Assembly: GCA_003993805.1 (NCBI GenBank)
Contig: RSEF01000004.1
Location: 75,861,670-75,925,669 of the forward strand
Length of the DNA: 64,000 nt
Reading direction: 5' to 3'
From: Himantopus leucocephalus
Taxonomy: Eukaryota; Chordata; Aves; Charadriiformes; Recurvirostridae
This document shows positions 49,489 to 60,167 of this stretch, one piece after another (the stretch's first letter is position 1; each line of letters begins with the position of its first letter). The notes beneath the pieces are model-generated. The model did not search any database. It was given only the letters and a program-made list of their open reading frames with translations, and was not told where the DNA came from. The translations under genes and the position numbers were made by a program.

Positions 49489-51276
49489 TGTGATCAGGTG
49501 CTAAATGAGGTGCTCCTGGTTAAGGAGCAGTGGGTATTTGGCCGCCTCCTCTGTGTTAGCCATGCCTTCCCCGCCACAACTTTGTTGTGTGGAAATCACA
49601 GGCATATTCTGCTGACAGGTGACCATATCTAATTCTTAGATGAACAGGGTCTGAAGGAGGAATTATAAGTTCCAAACAAGTATTTATTGCCTGACTACAT
49701 TTCATCATGCTTCAGTGGGTTGCGTGTGTTGAGTCCCCTCCACCCCAAGACTTTTGTGAAATGGTATCAGTGGAAGATGTAGACAATGCTAAGGCCATGT
49801 TTAACTAGATACTATGCAAACATGGCAAAAGACCGTCCCTTCCTGAAAGACGTGAGTGAAGGCTTTCCTTGGCTTTCATTCAGGAAAGCCTGAGAGCAAA
49901 CACTTACTTAAAGTAAGTTTATTTCCTTGAGATCAGATACAAACAACAGTGTAGTTAGAGAAGGGCCTCAGCACTCACAAGTGTTTACCTTGCATGGCGA
50001 CCACTTTCAACCGGGCTTTTCAAGGAAGCCACAGTGCCCTGCACTTGCAGGGTTTGCTCTGTCTTCCCACCTACCTAGACCTGTCCAAAAATCATCAGGT
50101 TGATGATTTTCAGTATTAGCCTTAAATCTGGTACAAATTTCCTGAGATTTGCAAGCCTTTTGGAAGATCTGGATTGGCTTTTGACCAATGCTCGTCTCAG
50201 CTCTGGTTTTGGGGTAAAGAGAAGACTATTCCAAGCTTCTGGTAGTGTTTTGATTTTTATGTTTGCTTGAATCCAAGTGAAAATATCTCTCTTACGTTTC
50301 CAATAATCTAGGTTTCCAAGAACCTCTCTCTTTCCTTGTTTATGAGCAGGAAGTATTTGATTTTTGTGTCTTCCCCATGAAGCAACACTATGTTTGACTC
50401 TATATTGACGTGACAGAGCAAGAGAATAAGTTGGTTTATTTAATGAGGGGAAAAAAGTAATAATTAGACCAGTACAAATTCCTGTAATAAGTGTAAAATT
50501 GTGGGTATAAAAAACATCTGAACTGCTAGAGTCCTAGAAAGCAAATGCCTCGTTTGTATTCCTTTCTTTAGGAGAGGAGTTACGGCTCGCTCTCATTCAA
50601 TGCCTGGTCTGTCTTTCTGGTCACAGAGTAACTTCAGTGTTCCTTCTACCTTCCACCCAACAAAGATACTTTGCATAATTAACATTCAACAAATGTAACT
50701 ACTGAGCTATTAAGTGCTGGTTTACCATGACACACCCGATTTGTACAAACATTTCTTAAAAGAGCCTGGCGGTGGCAGGCTGTTTCTAGCGTGTCAGGTG
50801 CAACGTTCCTCCTCAATGAAAACCTGTGTAATAGGTTGGATGTTTATTTGGGAGCTGGTGCATCCCCTTCACTCCCCTAAGATTTAAATTTAGTTTAGCA
50901 AACAAGCCCCTTATCTACAAAAGTTTCTAAATAGATTTTTGTAAGTAATTTAAGTTTAGAGGTCAGTTATAGTAAATTTGGAACAGTTCTTTTAAGGTGT
51001 AGTGGCTTCTTGCTACATTCCCAGCAGCGCAGTTGTGAGCGACTCTGCTGGGAGCTTAGGAGTACAATTAGTTTGATAAAAAGATTTTTGATGTCTCAGG
51101 CTGAACGTACTAGGCCATACTATGGTCTTGGCCCTCCTCAACATTAGACCTACTGTGTTTCCAGGTGGGCATCCTGAAAGTAAATGACTGTTAATTTTTT
51201 GAAGCACTACTAGTAAACTTGTTTGGGCTCAAATTTTCTCAAATTTATTTTAAGTACTGGTAATAATAAAACTCTT

Positions 51277-51286
51277 CCCCCCCCCC
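51277..51286. repeat. Poly-C homopolymer (10)
   Basis: An uninterrupted run of ten C in AT-rich sequence; its length is likely variable. Confidence 0.9.
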
Positions 51287-53439
51287 AAGAAAGTTGAGAG
51301 CTTATCTGAAGCATGTTGCTGTGGGTATTGTTATTCTCAGCTTCTTTTTAGTATCCCCTAGCATTATGTGGGAAGAAGAAAAAGACATGGGCTTTATAGA
51401 ATAGACTGAGGAAAGAATTCATTGCTTGCAATCACCACCCAGCCATTGCAGGAGTAAACCAATAAACACCACTTGCTGCTCTTGTGCAGTGGGATCCCCA
51501 GGGGGTGGAAATCTTATGAGGCACTAGAGATCTTTTCATAAATATAGATTCTGTAGCTCTATAGAATATAGTCTCTAAATTCCTATAAAGGCATAAAAAG
51601 GATAATATTTAGGACACTGAAAACAATTACAGTTTAGAGAAAAAATTTGATGAGAAAAAGATCTTAGTGATAAAAATGTTAATGCTGTACCCTGGAAAAA
51701 TCCTGCACAAGTAAAACAAAATGAACTCCTGCAATATTGCCAGCAATTGTCAGTGAAACTTTATCACTCCATGTGAAAATGGATGTGCTTTAATGTAATT
51801 TAAATTTTTGATTAACTGGGTTTTAACTGACTTTCTTTTTACTCCCTATTTTGTAAATTTTTCTCCTTTTATAGAGCACTGTAATACTCCCCATCTGCCT
51901 TTCATTTGCTTTTGTAAGATTTTTTTTTTTTTAAATGCACCAAATTCCAGGAGGGGAAATCAGAAATCATGTAAGTTCAGTGAGGAAGCCGCAGCTGTTA
52001 AAATACACTTTGACTGAACTGAGTGAAACAATGTGCAATTCATGGTATAAGTAAAATCAGAAGAGTTCTAAATCCCTTCGTTTCAGACATCACAGACATA
52101 TCAGCTCCCCCTTTGCCCCACATACTCTAACACAACCATTTCAATAACTATGAAATCTTTAAAAATATTACTTTTTCAAATAGATTTAGCTTAAAAAATT
52201 GTTTTGTTTGGATTTCCGCTGAGCCAACTATGTTTCTGAGTGGAAAACAATACTGACTCTACAACAGGTGGAACAAGTGAGATCAGATATTTTCAGGATA
52301 AAACTATTAAACTATTCTGAAAGCTAAAAAAGAAAGAGGATGCAAAATATGCCCTGTAAACAGTTTCTCTTGAAAGCACAACATTACAAGTTTAAAGGAA
52401 GAAGAACTTTTCCTACCTGTAGTTTTTGTGCGGATCAGGAAGTGTAGCTTTTTTCTGATTACAATCTTCCATGGCTTAGCTTGGCTTCTGCATTTGAATG
52501 TTAAATATGTAAGAATGCCTTGTTTAGCTTGGGAGTTTGCATGACCTCTTAATGAGACACTGTAGTTAGTGTCATTGGGTATTACGGCATCATGTGACTC
52601 TAGATGAAAATAAAATCCTTTAAAGTTTGCATTTAATACTTCCTAGAATCTGTAACCCTTTACCTGCAAGCTGGATGAAAACCTGACGGAGCTCACTGTT
52701 TTCTGGTCAGGGTTTGAAAAAGGAAAAGAGGAAGAACACATGCCAAATAACTCCTTTTCCTCTGGGACAGTCACTTACAATAACCACAACAAAGTCCGAA
52801 CCCGTCAGTGTATTAATGCTGTCATTTGCATATTCTTAAAATTGTATCTCCCCACGTCAGAAACGGCGCTGGAGGGATTTGGCAGAAAGTTCCTCTGTAA
52901 CGTTTTGCCTAGCGATGACATTTAATCCCCGCCGTTTTGGGTGATGCGCTATGGAGGAACTCTGCTCTACAGTCTATTTGCAGGCATCTCATCACATTCA
53001 CCTGTGGAAGTTGCTGACTTTCCTGGAATCATTTTGGTTTGGGTGTGGTGTTTCCAAAAGTGATATGAAAGATGTTCTGCTGCCACAATCCAGTTAGGAG
53101 AGCGTTCCCTGAGCAGGAGGAGAGACTTAACTTAGGCAATATCTGCAAGCAGCTGGCTCGGGTGTTTCCCAGCTGGAATCTTTAATGTATATCGATGTAC
53201 CTGGAAACTGTAAAAAAAAAAACAACCAACAACAAAAAACTTCCCAGGAAGAAGTGGCACTTAACATTGTGTCATCTAACTGCGTGTGTCCCAGCCGGGG
53301 GGGTCCAAAGCAGCGCTAACAGAGCCTACTCGATAATACTTTGGGAATGTTCTACTAAATCCTTCGCTTGTTTGTGGCGGTAAGCCTCGTAGAAGCAGTT
53401 ATATGAGGTTCGGCTGCTGTGCGTGTAGGTGTGCTGTTC

Positions 53440-53790
53440 TCACCCTGAATAATGGTGGGTTTAGGCTCACCTCCCTGCCTGGCGGGGGGTTGCATCCCTG
53501 CCTTCCCCGTGTAAGGGCCGTGCTGGAGTCCTGCTTGCCTTTCTCGTGCAAAGCACCCTCCTCAAATCCCACTCCAGCAGCGGGCGGGGTCCGCCCTGGT
53601 GCGCTCCCCTCCGTGTGCCCTGCCGGGAGCTAAAGACGAGACTCCGTCAGACTCGTTTCGGCAGAGGGCTGCGGGCGGGCGGGCGGCCGTGCCGGGCGGC
53701 GGAGACTCCCCTGCGCCGCCCCAGCCCCAGCCGCCCGCTGCCGCGCCGCCCAGCCCAGGCTCGCCCGCCGGGTGCCGGCAAACAAATTAG
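53440..53790 (-). promoter_or_regulatory. CpG island, candidate promoter (probably leftward)
   Basis: A sharp GC-rich island in otherwise AT-rich DNA, with about 29 CpG in 53581-53780 and several GC boxes (GGGCGGGC/GGGCGG at about 53671-53688 and 53694-53701). It has no TATA box, which is typical of a CpG-island promoter. On the minus strand a good splice donor, AGGGAG|GTGAGC, lies at the left side (exon end 53471), consistent with a first exon of up to about 250 nt transcribed leftward. The position just downstream of NWD2 matches where the C4orf19/PGCKA1 promoter lies in mammals. Direction and gene identity are inferred. Confidence 0.65.
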
Positions 53791-53910
53791 TAAAAGCTGC
53801 TTTGGATGTGCTTATTTTAAGCAGAGAGCTACGTCGGAACGTAAAGGCCAAATATCGTGTGCAGTCTGTGAGCTAGCGAACTGCAGAGCTCTGCAACAGC
53901 TCTTTGGCAG

Positions 53911-53953
53911 ATTTTTCCTTCTTTTTTTTTTTTCTTTTTTTTTCTTTCTTTCT
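53911..53953. repeat. Polypyrimidine tract (T-rich with C)
   Basis: A 40-bp run of T with scattered C immediately left of a duplicated segment. Such tracts hinder assembly, which bears on the neighbouring duplication. Confidence 0.85.
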
Positions 53954-53955
53954 AT

Positions 53956-54123
53956 TCCTGCAAGCTTTTAGCGTTAGCTGAAAGCAGACTTAGAGCCAGA
54001 AATACCTAATTACAAGACCTTCATTAAACTGTCCCAAAAGCTCTCTGGTCAGTAAGTAAAGGATTGTCAGGCTAACATGTCCCCAATTTGTTAAGAGGCA
54101 GTGAGGAAGGCGGGAGATGCAAA
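53956..54123 (+). repeat. Direct duplication, copy 1 (168 bp)
   Basis: Begins TCCTGCAAGCTTTTAGCG and ends GGCGGGAGATGCAAA. It is matched by copy 2 at 54125-54294 with four substitutions and one 2-base indel. A single N (54124) separates the copies. Confidence 0.95.
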
Positions 54124-54124
54124 N

Positions 54125-54294
54125 TCCTGCAAGTTTTTAGCGTTAGCTGAAAGCAGACTTCTAGAGCCAGAAATACCTAATTACAAGACCTTTATTAAAC
54201 TGTCCCAAAAGCTCTCTGGTCAGTAAGCAAAGGATTGTCAGGCTAACATATCCCCAATTTGTTAAGAGGCAGTGAGGAAGGCGGGAGATGCAAA
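54125..54294 (+). repeat. Direct duplication, copy 2 (170 bp)
   Basis: About 97% identical to copy 1. Differences are C/T early in the copy, CT inserted in GACTT(CT)AGAGCC, TTCATT/TTTATT, AAGTAAAG/AAGCAAAG and CATGTCC/CATATCC. It probably represents the same locus assembled twice, though a real tandem duplication is possible. Confidence 0.95.
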
Positions 54295-55269
54295 CAGCTA
54301 GGGGCTACCTCTGCAGCGTGGAGCGTGATGCTGTGTGCAGACCAGTGCGCAGTGTGTGGTGCGTACCCGGCTTACAGCCCTGCCAAGCTGGGGCCAGACT
54401 CCGTGGGCCAGCTCTGCATCCAGCGGTATTTTGCCGTTACTCTCATGACAGTTAGGCTAATGAGCTGGGCTAATAGTCTGAGAACCGTCCCAGTCGGACA
54501 GCTATGCTGTAGGCCAGGAGGCCACTGGAAGCGACCTCGGGGACCCTTTCTCCTGATACTCACCCTCCTCATCAGACCCTTTTCAGGGCTACTGTGTCTT
54601 TGGCATTCCGGAGACTATTAATTCTTGCAGTTTCTCGAACCCACACCCAATGTTTCTGCAGTAGTAGAGAAGTTCTGCCCCAGACCCTGCAGTCCCAAGG
54701 GTGCTGTGCTCCTATGGTACTATTCCTGAAACCTAACACTTTCTGTGAGTACATGCAAACTGCTGGGATCTTTCCAGGCTGATAGTTTGGTCAGGTTTTC
54801 ATAGATTTGTCCTGCATGAAATGATCACTTGTCTCACCAATCCATATTCCTTGTTCAAAAACACAGGTATGAGAACATTTTTTTCCAAAGGAAACACAGC
54901 TGACATATTCAGCCTGCAGAAATCCTCTTTTTCCTCTAATCCCATTCTTGTACCTTAGTTGATTGTTTTGGCTGAGGTTTTCTGGAGAACGTTCCTGCTG
55001 AGATAGAAGTCTCCCTTGAAACATTACAGCCCAAATGGTTAACTTTATAACTTCAGATACTATCGTTAACATGATCTTACAGCGGGAAGTGCCAGGCAAT
55101 TTACTAACAGGCAAAGGAATAATGGAGATAAATGGCAGCAAACTATCCTGTTGGGTTTGGGATGTTCTGTTTGCACCTGTCCGGATTGTTCCTTCACCTC
55201 TCACCTTGCAAGGATGTGTATTTCACTTTAAATATGCTGAATAGATCTATTTTAGTCTCGAAGCTTTCT

Positions 55270-55291
55270 CACATGCACTGAAATGCATGTG
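55270..55291. repeat. Perfect 8-bp inverted repeat, 6-nt loop
   Basis: CACATGCA and TGCATGTG flank a 6-nt loop. It is small and could be chance. Confidence 0.7.
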
Positions 55292-57327
55292 GAACCAGAG
55301 CTGTGGTATGAAAGCAGGGAGATGATTTTATTTATCTCTGTTATATGCTATGTAAAAGTAAGACGTGTGCTGGTGTGGCAGTACTGTGTGGTGAAAGCTG
55401 TGATGGCGGGAACATGTGAACGTGCCTTAAATCTGCTTTTGTACATTCCCTGCCGAGGCTGGAGAGGGGACCAGTGTGCTGACAAAAGGGCAGGCACTGC
55501 AGGTGGAAAGTGTACCATGGCTGGGAACACATCTGGGGCTTTGCTGAGTTGGAATGGGAGCATCACCCACCCTGGCAAGTAGGAGCAGCATGGGCCTGGG
55601 ATGATGGGGGAGCAGAGGCAGGGAGAAGAGCTTGCTAGGGGCAGATTTTAACAGTCACTTTGGGAACCACTTGTGATTTTAAGAGCATGTTCTGCTGGAC
55701 TGGGCATCTTGGGAGAATGTTCCCTCACCCTCTTCTGGTTATTGGCCTGTGTTTTCAAGTGATTTTAGCACTGCATACCTGGTCCTTGATAGTGAAAGTC
55801 CCTTTTTCACAGAAGGATAGTGGTGCAAACTGCCCCTTCTGAAGAAGCACATGATAAAATGCCTCCTCCCGCCCTGGGAAGGCTTGTGATTACTATTCCT
55901 TCAGCCTTTGACCTCCCTGTTGAAGTTAAGAATTCAGACTATGATTTAGACCCACACTGAGATCGTCACTTCACCTCATATAAGTCAGGGGACTACCTCC
56001 AAAATGCCAGGAATAATGTTCAGTGACCAGGCTGGAAACCATGGGAAAAAAATGTAGCTCATTACTCTCCCTGCAGCAACCTGGTGTTCCAGGAAGAGAT
56101 ACTGAGTAACGTCTTTAACAGGGCACAAGAACTTTGAAGTAGGTTGTATTTGTATCATAAATGCTTGATAGTGATTCTTAGTAACAAAACCCTGATAACC
56201 AAAACTATGCAAAGGCTGTAGTCCACATTTGGATGATCACATAATCAATTTTATGGTTACATAAAAAATGTGTTAAAAAGTTAGATGTCTTTGGTTTTAT
56301 AATTAGAAGAAATAAAAATAGATTTCAGGATTCTGTCCTTTTGTAGTCTTAACATTTATGTTAAAACAGGTATTTTTTAATCCTTAATCAACAGAATAAA
56401 ACAATGCAGATTGTTGCTAATAGCCTAGTGGTAATGACCCAAAGGACCTATTTTATGGTGTGTCATGCAGATACACATAAGTTTTTGACAGAGGGCAAAA
56501 TCTCAGGATTTTAAGCTGATCTGGAGCCGAAATAGTCTCCCCTGCACATGGATGCCATTTTAGTGATGGATTTTTGCTTTAAATTCCCTTTGCTGGATAG
56601 CTAAAACTTCTGTTTCCACAGGTCTATGTACAGGGCTTGAGTACACAGCATGGAGAAACCAGGGCTGGGGAACCACTGAAACCAGAATGCCTTCTGAATG
56701 CCTTTTCCAGGCTACATGTTAACTCACATTTTGATGTTATCTGATAATAATGTGAAAAAAGTCAAATGGCCACAGGCCGTATGAAATGAAGTCACGGGCT
56801 GTGCATTCCCCAGCTGTGGTACAAAGGAAATGACTGATAAAAATATTTTTTTTAGCTGACCTCCGGCTTACCTTCGTCTGCCAAAGAATTTCCGGCTAAT
56901 TCCCCTCTAAAGCTTTCTTGCAGCTACAGCCTATTCCTAGAATCTTCTGTGTCAGAAAATATGCACCCCATCTGAGCCTGTTTATTGATGCACTTTAGAT
57001 AACACATAAATGAAAGCTTTGTTCTAAATATGCAAATAGCACTCCTTAAAAGAAAGTAAATTGCTCTATTCCTATGTAGGGATAGAACAGCACTTGGCAT
57101 TTGGATGACTCATTATTAGAGAAACTACTTTGTCCCTGTACCGCTCCACAGACATACTTGGGGACAGATTTGTGGGGGGCTATGGAGTGCTCACTCTTGC
57201 AGTAGCAAGTATTTGAACTCTGAGCAGCCTAATGCCATTCAGAAACCTGTGTCTGCTGCTTAGGCTCAGTGTGAGGAGTCTGATGCCCGAGAAATAGATT
57301 CAGAAAGCTGGAAAGCTGAATGAGATG

Positions 57328-57359
57328 ATAGTTTATCTATTAAGACACAGATAAACTAT
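57328..57359. repeat. Perfect 11-bp inverted repeat, 10-nt loop
   Basis: ATAGTTTATCT pairs with AGATAAACTAT across a 10-nt spacer. No miRNA-like extended arm is visible beyond the stem. Confidence 0.85.
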
Positions 57360-58448
57360 GAGGAGGGACAGGACTTAAACAGCATCCTTCAATGAGATTA
57401 GGAATCCAATACTTGGCTGAAGGGCTTAAGTGGATTAGGAGTCATGTTCACATTCATCTTTCTCACTGTTTTACAATTAAGAAAAATGGTGGTGCTGCCC
57501 CACTGTTGCTGTTCTTGGTTTGAACATAAAAGACTAAGGTTCAAAGCAGGACAAGAACACCTGTGCTCTTTAATATACACCATCACTGCTTTCATGTGTC
57601 AGCCTATTGCTTTGGCCAACTAGACAAGGCCTAAAATCAATTCCGTCTTTGACCTCAGCTGAAGGGAAGACTGCTCTTACTTTTAGGCCAATCCTCTGTT
57701 TTGCTGGGGATCTCCTGCCCAAAGAAGCTGTGCCACTGTGCAGAAGACCACAAAGTTCATTGAGCCAGAAAACAAGAGGAGCAAATCTGGGTCCTCTATC
57801 CATAAGCCTCTCAGCTGAGCTGGGACCAGCTGGATTCTGGTAGTTTTTCCCCAAAAGGAAGAACGTTTCTCCATTTCTGTGTTTTGCTTTGTTTCTATGT
57901 TATACTCCTTTACTACTCAAAATTAACCACTCTCCTGCCAGAGAGGAGATGTGTTTCCACTCTTCCAAGATAAGAGAGGAACTAAATTTCCAACATTATG
58001 CAGGTTATGCACAAGGAGTTCAAGGCTGAAATGCGTGAGTCATGCCCAGTGTTTGAAAGAAGGTGGAAGTTGCTTACCTTCAGGACAGGATCCTGGGAGG
58101 CGTGGATCCCACAGCCCCTTCCTGTAGCTCCAAAGGTCTGAAGGGGAGTGGGATTTCAGGTGCTCCCCTCTTTTCTGAGCTTTTTACTGGGTGGGTGACA
58201 CAAGCCTTTGTGTCTGTTGACTTGCATGCTGGCAGTATGCAATCTAGTCATAAGCAGCATCTAAGCATGGATTTTTTTGGTGAATTTCATTGGGTTTTGA
58301 ATGCTTGGTTTAGTTAACTAAAGCGGGGATAATACTGGAATTTTTCCTTATGAATATAGCCCTTAAAAATTATTTAAATACAGATTAATGGGAGCTGCAA
58401 ATGCCTTGTGTCCCTCTGCTAGAGTGAAATTTCCCTAAAATTAAGGGA

Positions 58449-58477
58449 CACACACTAGTTTTTTTCCTTAGTTTATT
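58449..58477 (-). terminator. NWD2: NWD2 poly(A) signal and GU-rich downstream element
   Basis: On the minus strand AATAAA (58477-58472) is followed by an A-rich stretch and then GTGTGTG (58455-58449). This is a textbook signal/cleavage/downstream-element arrangement, with cleavage expected near 58456-58462. Confidence 0.8.
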
Positions 58478-60167
58478 AGTACAAACAATGCATACACAAG
58501 ACTGTATATTGTTTGAAGACTGCAATAGATTTCTAATTTAACAACTCTGTAACAAAATTTAACTAAATTTGACATTTATGAAAATATAAATCTCTGATTG
58601 GGTAGGTTTTCCCAACAATACAAAGTTTACATAAAAACATTCAATATGATCTATTAGTTGCAAACAAGTTAGGAAAAATCATTCAAGTCACTTAATATAC
58701 TATATTGGCTTGTACATAGAACATTCACACACTACATTAAGTTCTAGCTTAGCATTCATTTCTTGGAATTTTGTGGCATTGTGAGTTCTGATCTTAAAAA
58801 TAAAATTGTTTTGTTTAAATAATTTGAAAAGATTTCCACTGGTGTGTCAACTTTAAGATATGTAAGGAGGGAAAAATCTTCTTATCCTTTCAGATGTTGT
58901 CCAGTATTTTATTTTACTTGGGCAAAATGAATTTTTTTTTTAAGTATTGTCATTATTTCACAATTTCTGCCTTGAAACTGGTAAAACTGTACAAAAGGCT
59001 CAGAACAGTTCTAAAGCAGAAAGTGAAGCTTGTAAGTATGTGGAAGTAAGAAAACCCCACTACAAATTGGACCAGTAAAGAACCTTTAGTGGAGTATTTC
59101 AGCACATATACAAGCAGTCCCAGAGTGGTTGGTCATCTGATCTGTATTTATGATGGGAAAGAACAGAAACGACAGTAAGGCAAATGTTATCAAGATTAAT
59201 ACATGACATGTCTGAAAACTTTCAATTAAGATTACTTTGGGGACATAGGAGATACTTCAGACTCTCTTACAACAAAACGGATAGCAACCTCTTAACATAA
59301 AGAAATTAATATGTTTAACCGTTCATCTGTAACACCCTTTCTCTTTGAAAGTTTTCATTACGACCTGTACTATACACACTGTGAAGACGAAAAAATTCCC
59401 CGAACCAAAAATAAAACCCCAAACCCTATATTCCTTTTATAACCTAGGTTTTTATCATTTTTATCACAATACAGAAACCTGAAATCCCTGCATGCAATTA
59501 AAAAAAATAATCTTTCAGTCCATTCATTGAGGTGAACAAATACTTATCAGCTCACATGTTGACATGTTTGCAGCTGACTGGCACCTAGTCCTTTCAACCC
59601 AAAGATTAATCCCAATTAAAAAAACAAAAAAGTAGGTATTTTTTAAATGATGATGGAATGTATCAAGTGTTTCAGGTTGGCAGGTGACATCTTGTCATTG
59701 CACCATCAAGCAGAAAAACACATTTTTGCAAGTGGGTATAAAGTTGGCTGTTAGCTATAGACCCATCTAGGTGACTTGGTATATAAAATAGTGGTCTGAC
59801 TCTTCTCACCGATCATGTGGAGCTTTAGTTGCAGTTAAAACAGTTTGTCAATCCCAGATAAGATCACCTAACTTCTGTAATAGCATAACAATTTTGATAG
59901 TATTGCTAGAAATTTTTAATCAAGGCCCTGGTGAAATCCTGGACTGAACCTTGTATTCCAAAATTTAAAAAACCCTGCAGCCCATTTGCTTTATGTTTGC
60001 TCTTTTTGTTTACGTAAATGTAAGAATATTTGTCAAGGAAAAAACAGCTGGTCTGCCCTCTGCTGTTTCTGTCTGTCTTCCAAGAAATGCACTGATTTTT
60101 ACGTGAATTCAGAAGACAAATCTATGCATGTATACTATGATTCAGATAAGCTAGTCCAGACAGTTAC
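58457..60167 (-). other. NWD2: NWD2 3'UTR
   Basis: AT-rich noncoding sequence between the stop codon and a strong poly(A) site, about 1.7 kb, with no introns suggested. It lies in the same exon as the coding region. Another minus-strand AATAAA near 58910 could give a slightly shorter form. Confidence 0.75.

Larger units (their letters stand above)
34261..53439. other. Intergenic sequence, no gene recognised
   Basis: A 19-kb stretch with only chance ORFs (156 codons minus 34689-35159; 132 codons plus 43375-43773). It contains a T-run with an embedded N at 34644-34673, a MIR-like relic near 46.6 kb, a 20-bp tandem duplication at 49449-49488 and a 10-C run at 51277-51286. No coding exon of a known gene was found on either strand. 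Confidence 0.55.
54295..58455. other. Intergenic sequence between the CpG island and NWD2
   Basis: No coding exon was recognised. It contains two small perfect hairpins (55270-55291 and 57328-57359) and an octamer-like ATGCAAAT near 57029. ORFs here are short and overlap on both strands, as expected by chance. Confidence 0.55.

Noticed and set aside
53546..53971. 141-codon ORF through the CpG island
   Set aside because: GC-rich DNA is naturally poor in stop codons. The Pro/Ala/Arg-rich product continues into a polypyrimidine tract and looks noncoding.
59960..59985. Minus-strand ATGGGCTGC, resembling the MGC start of C4orf19
   Set aside because: The frame reads MGCRVF and then a stop codon, and it lies inside the NWD2 3'UTR.
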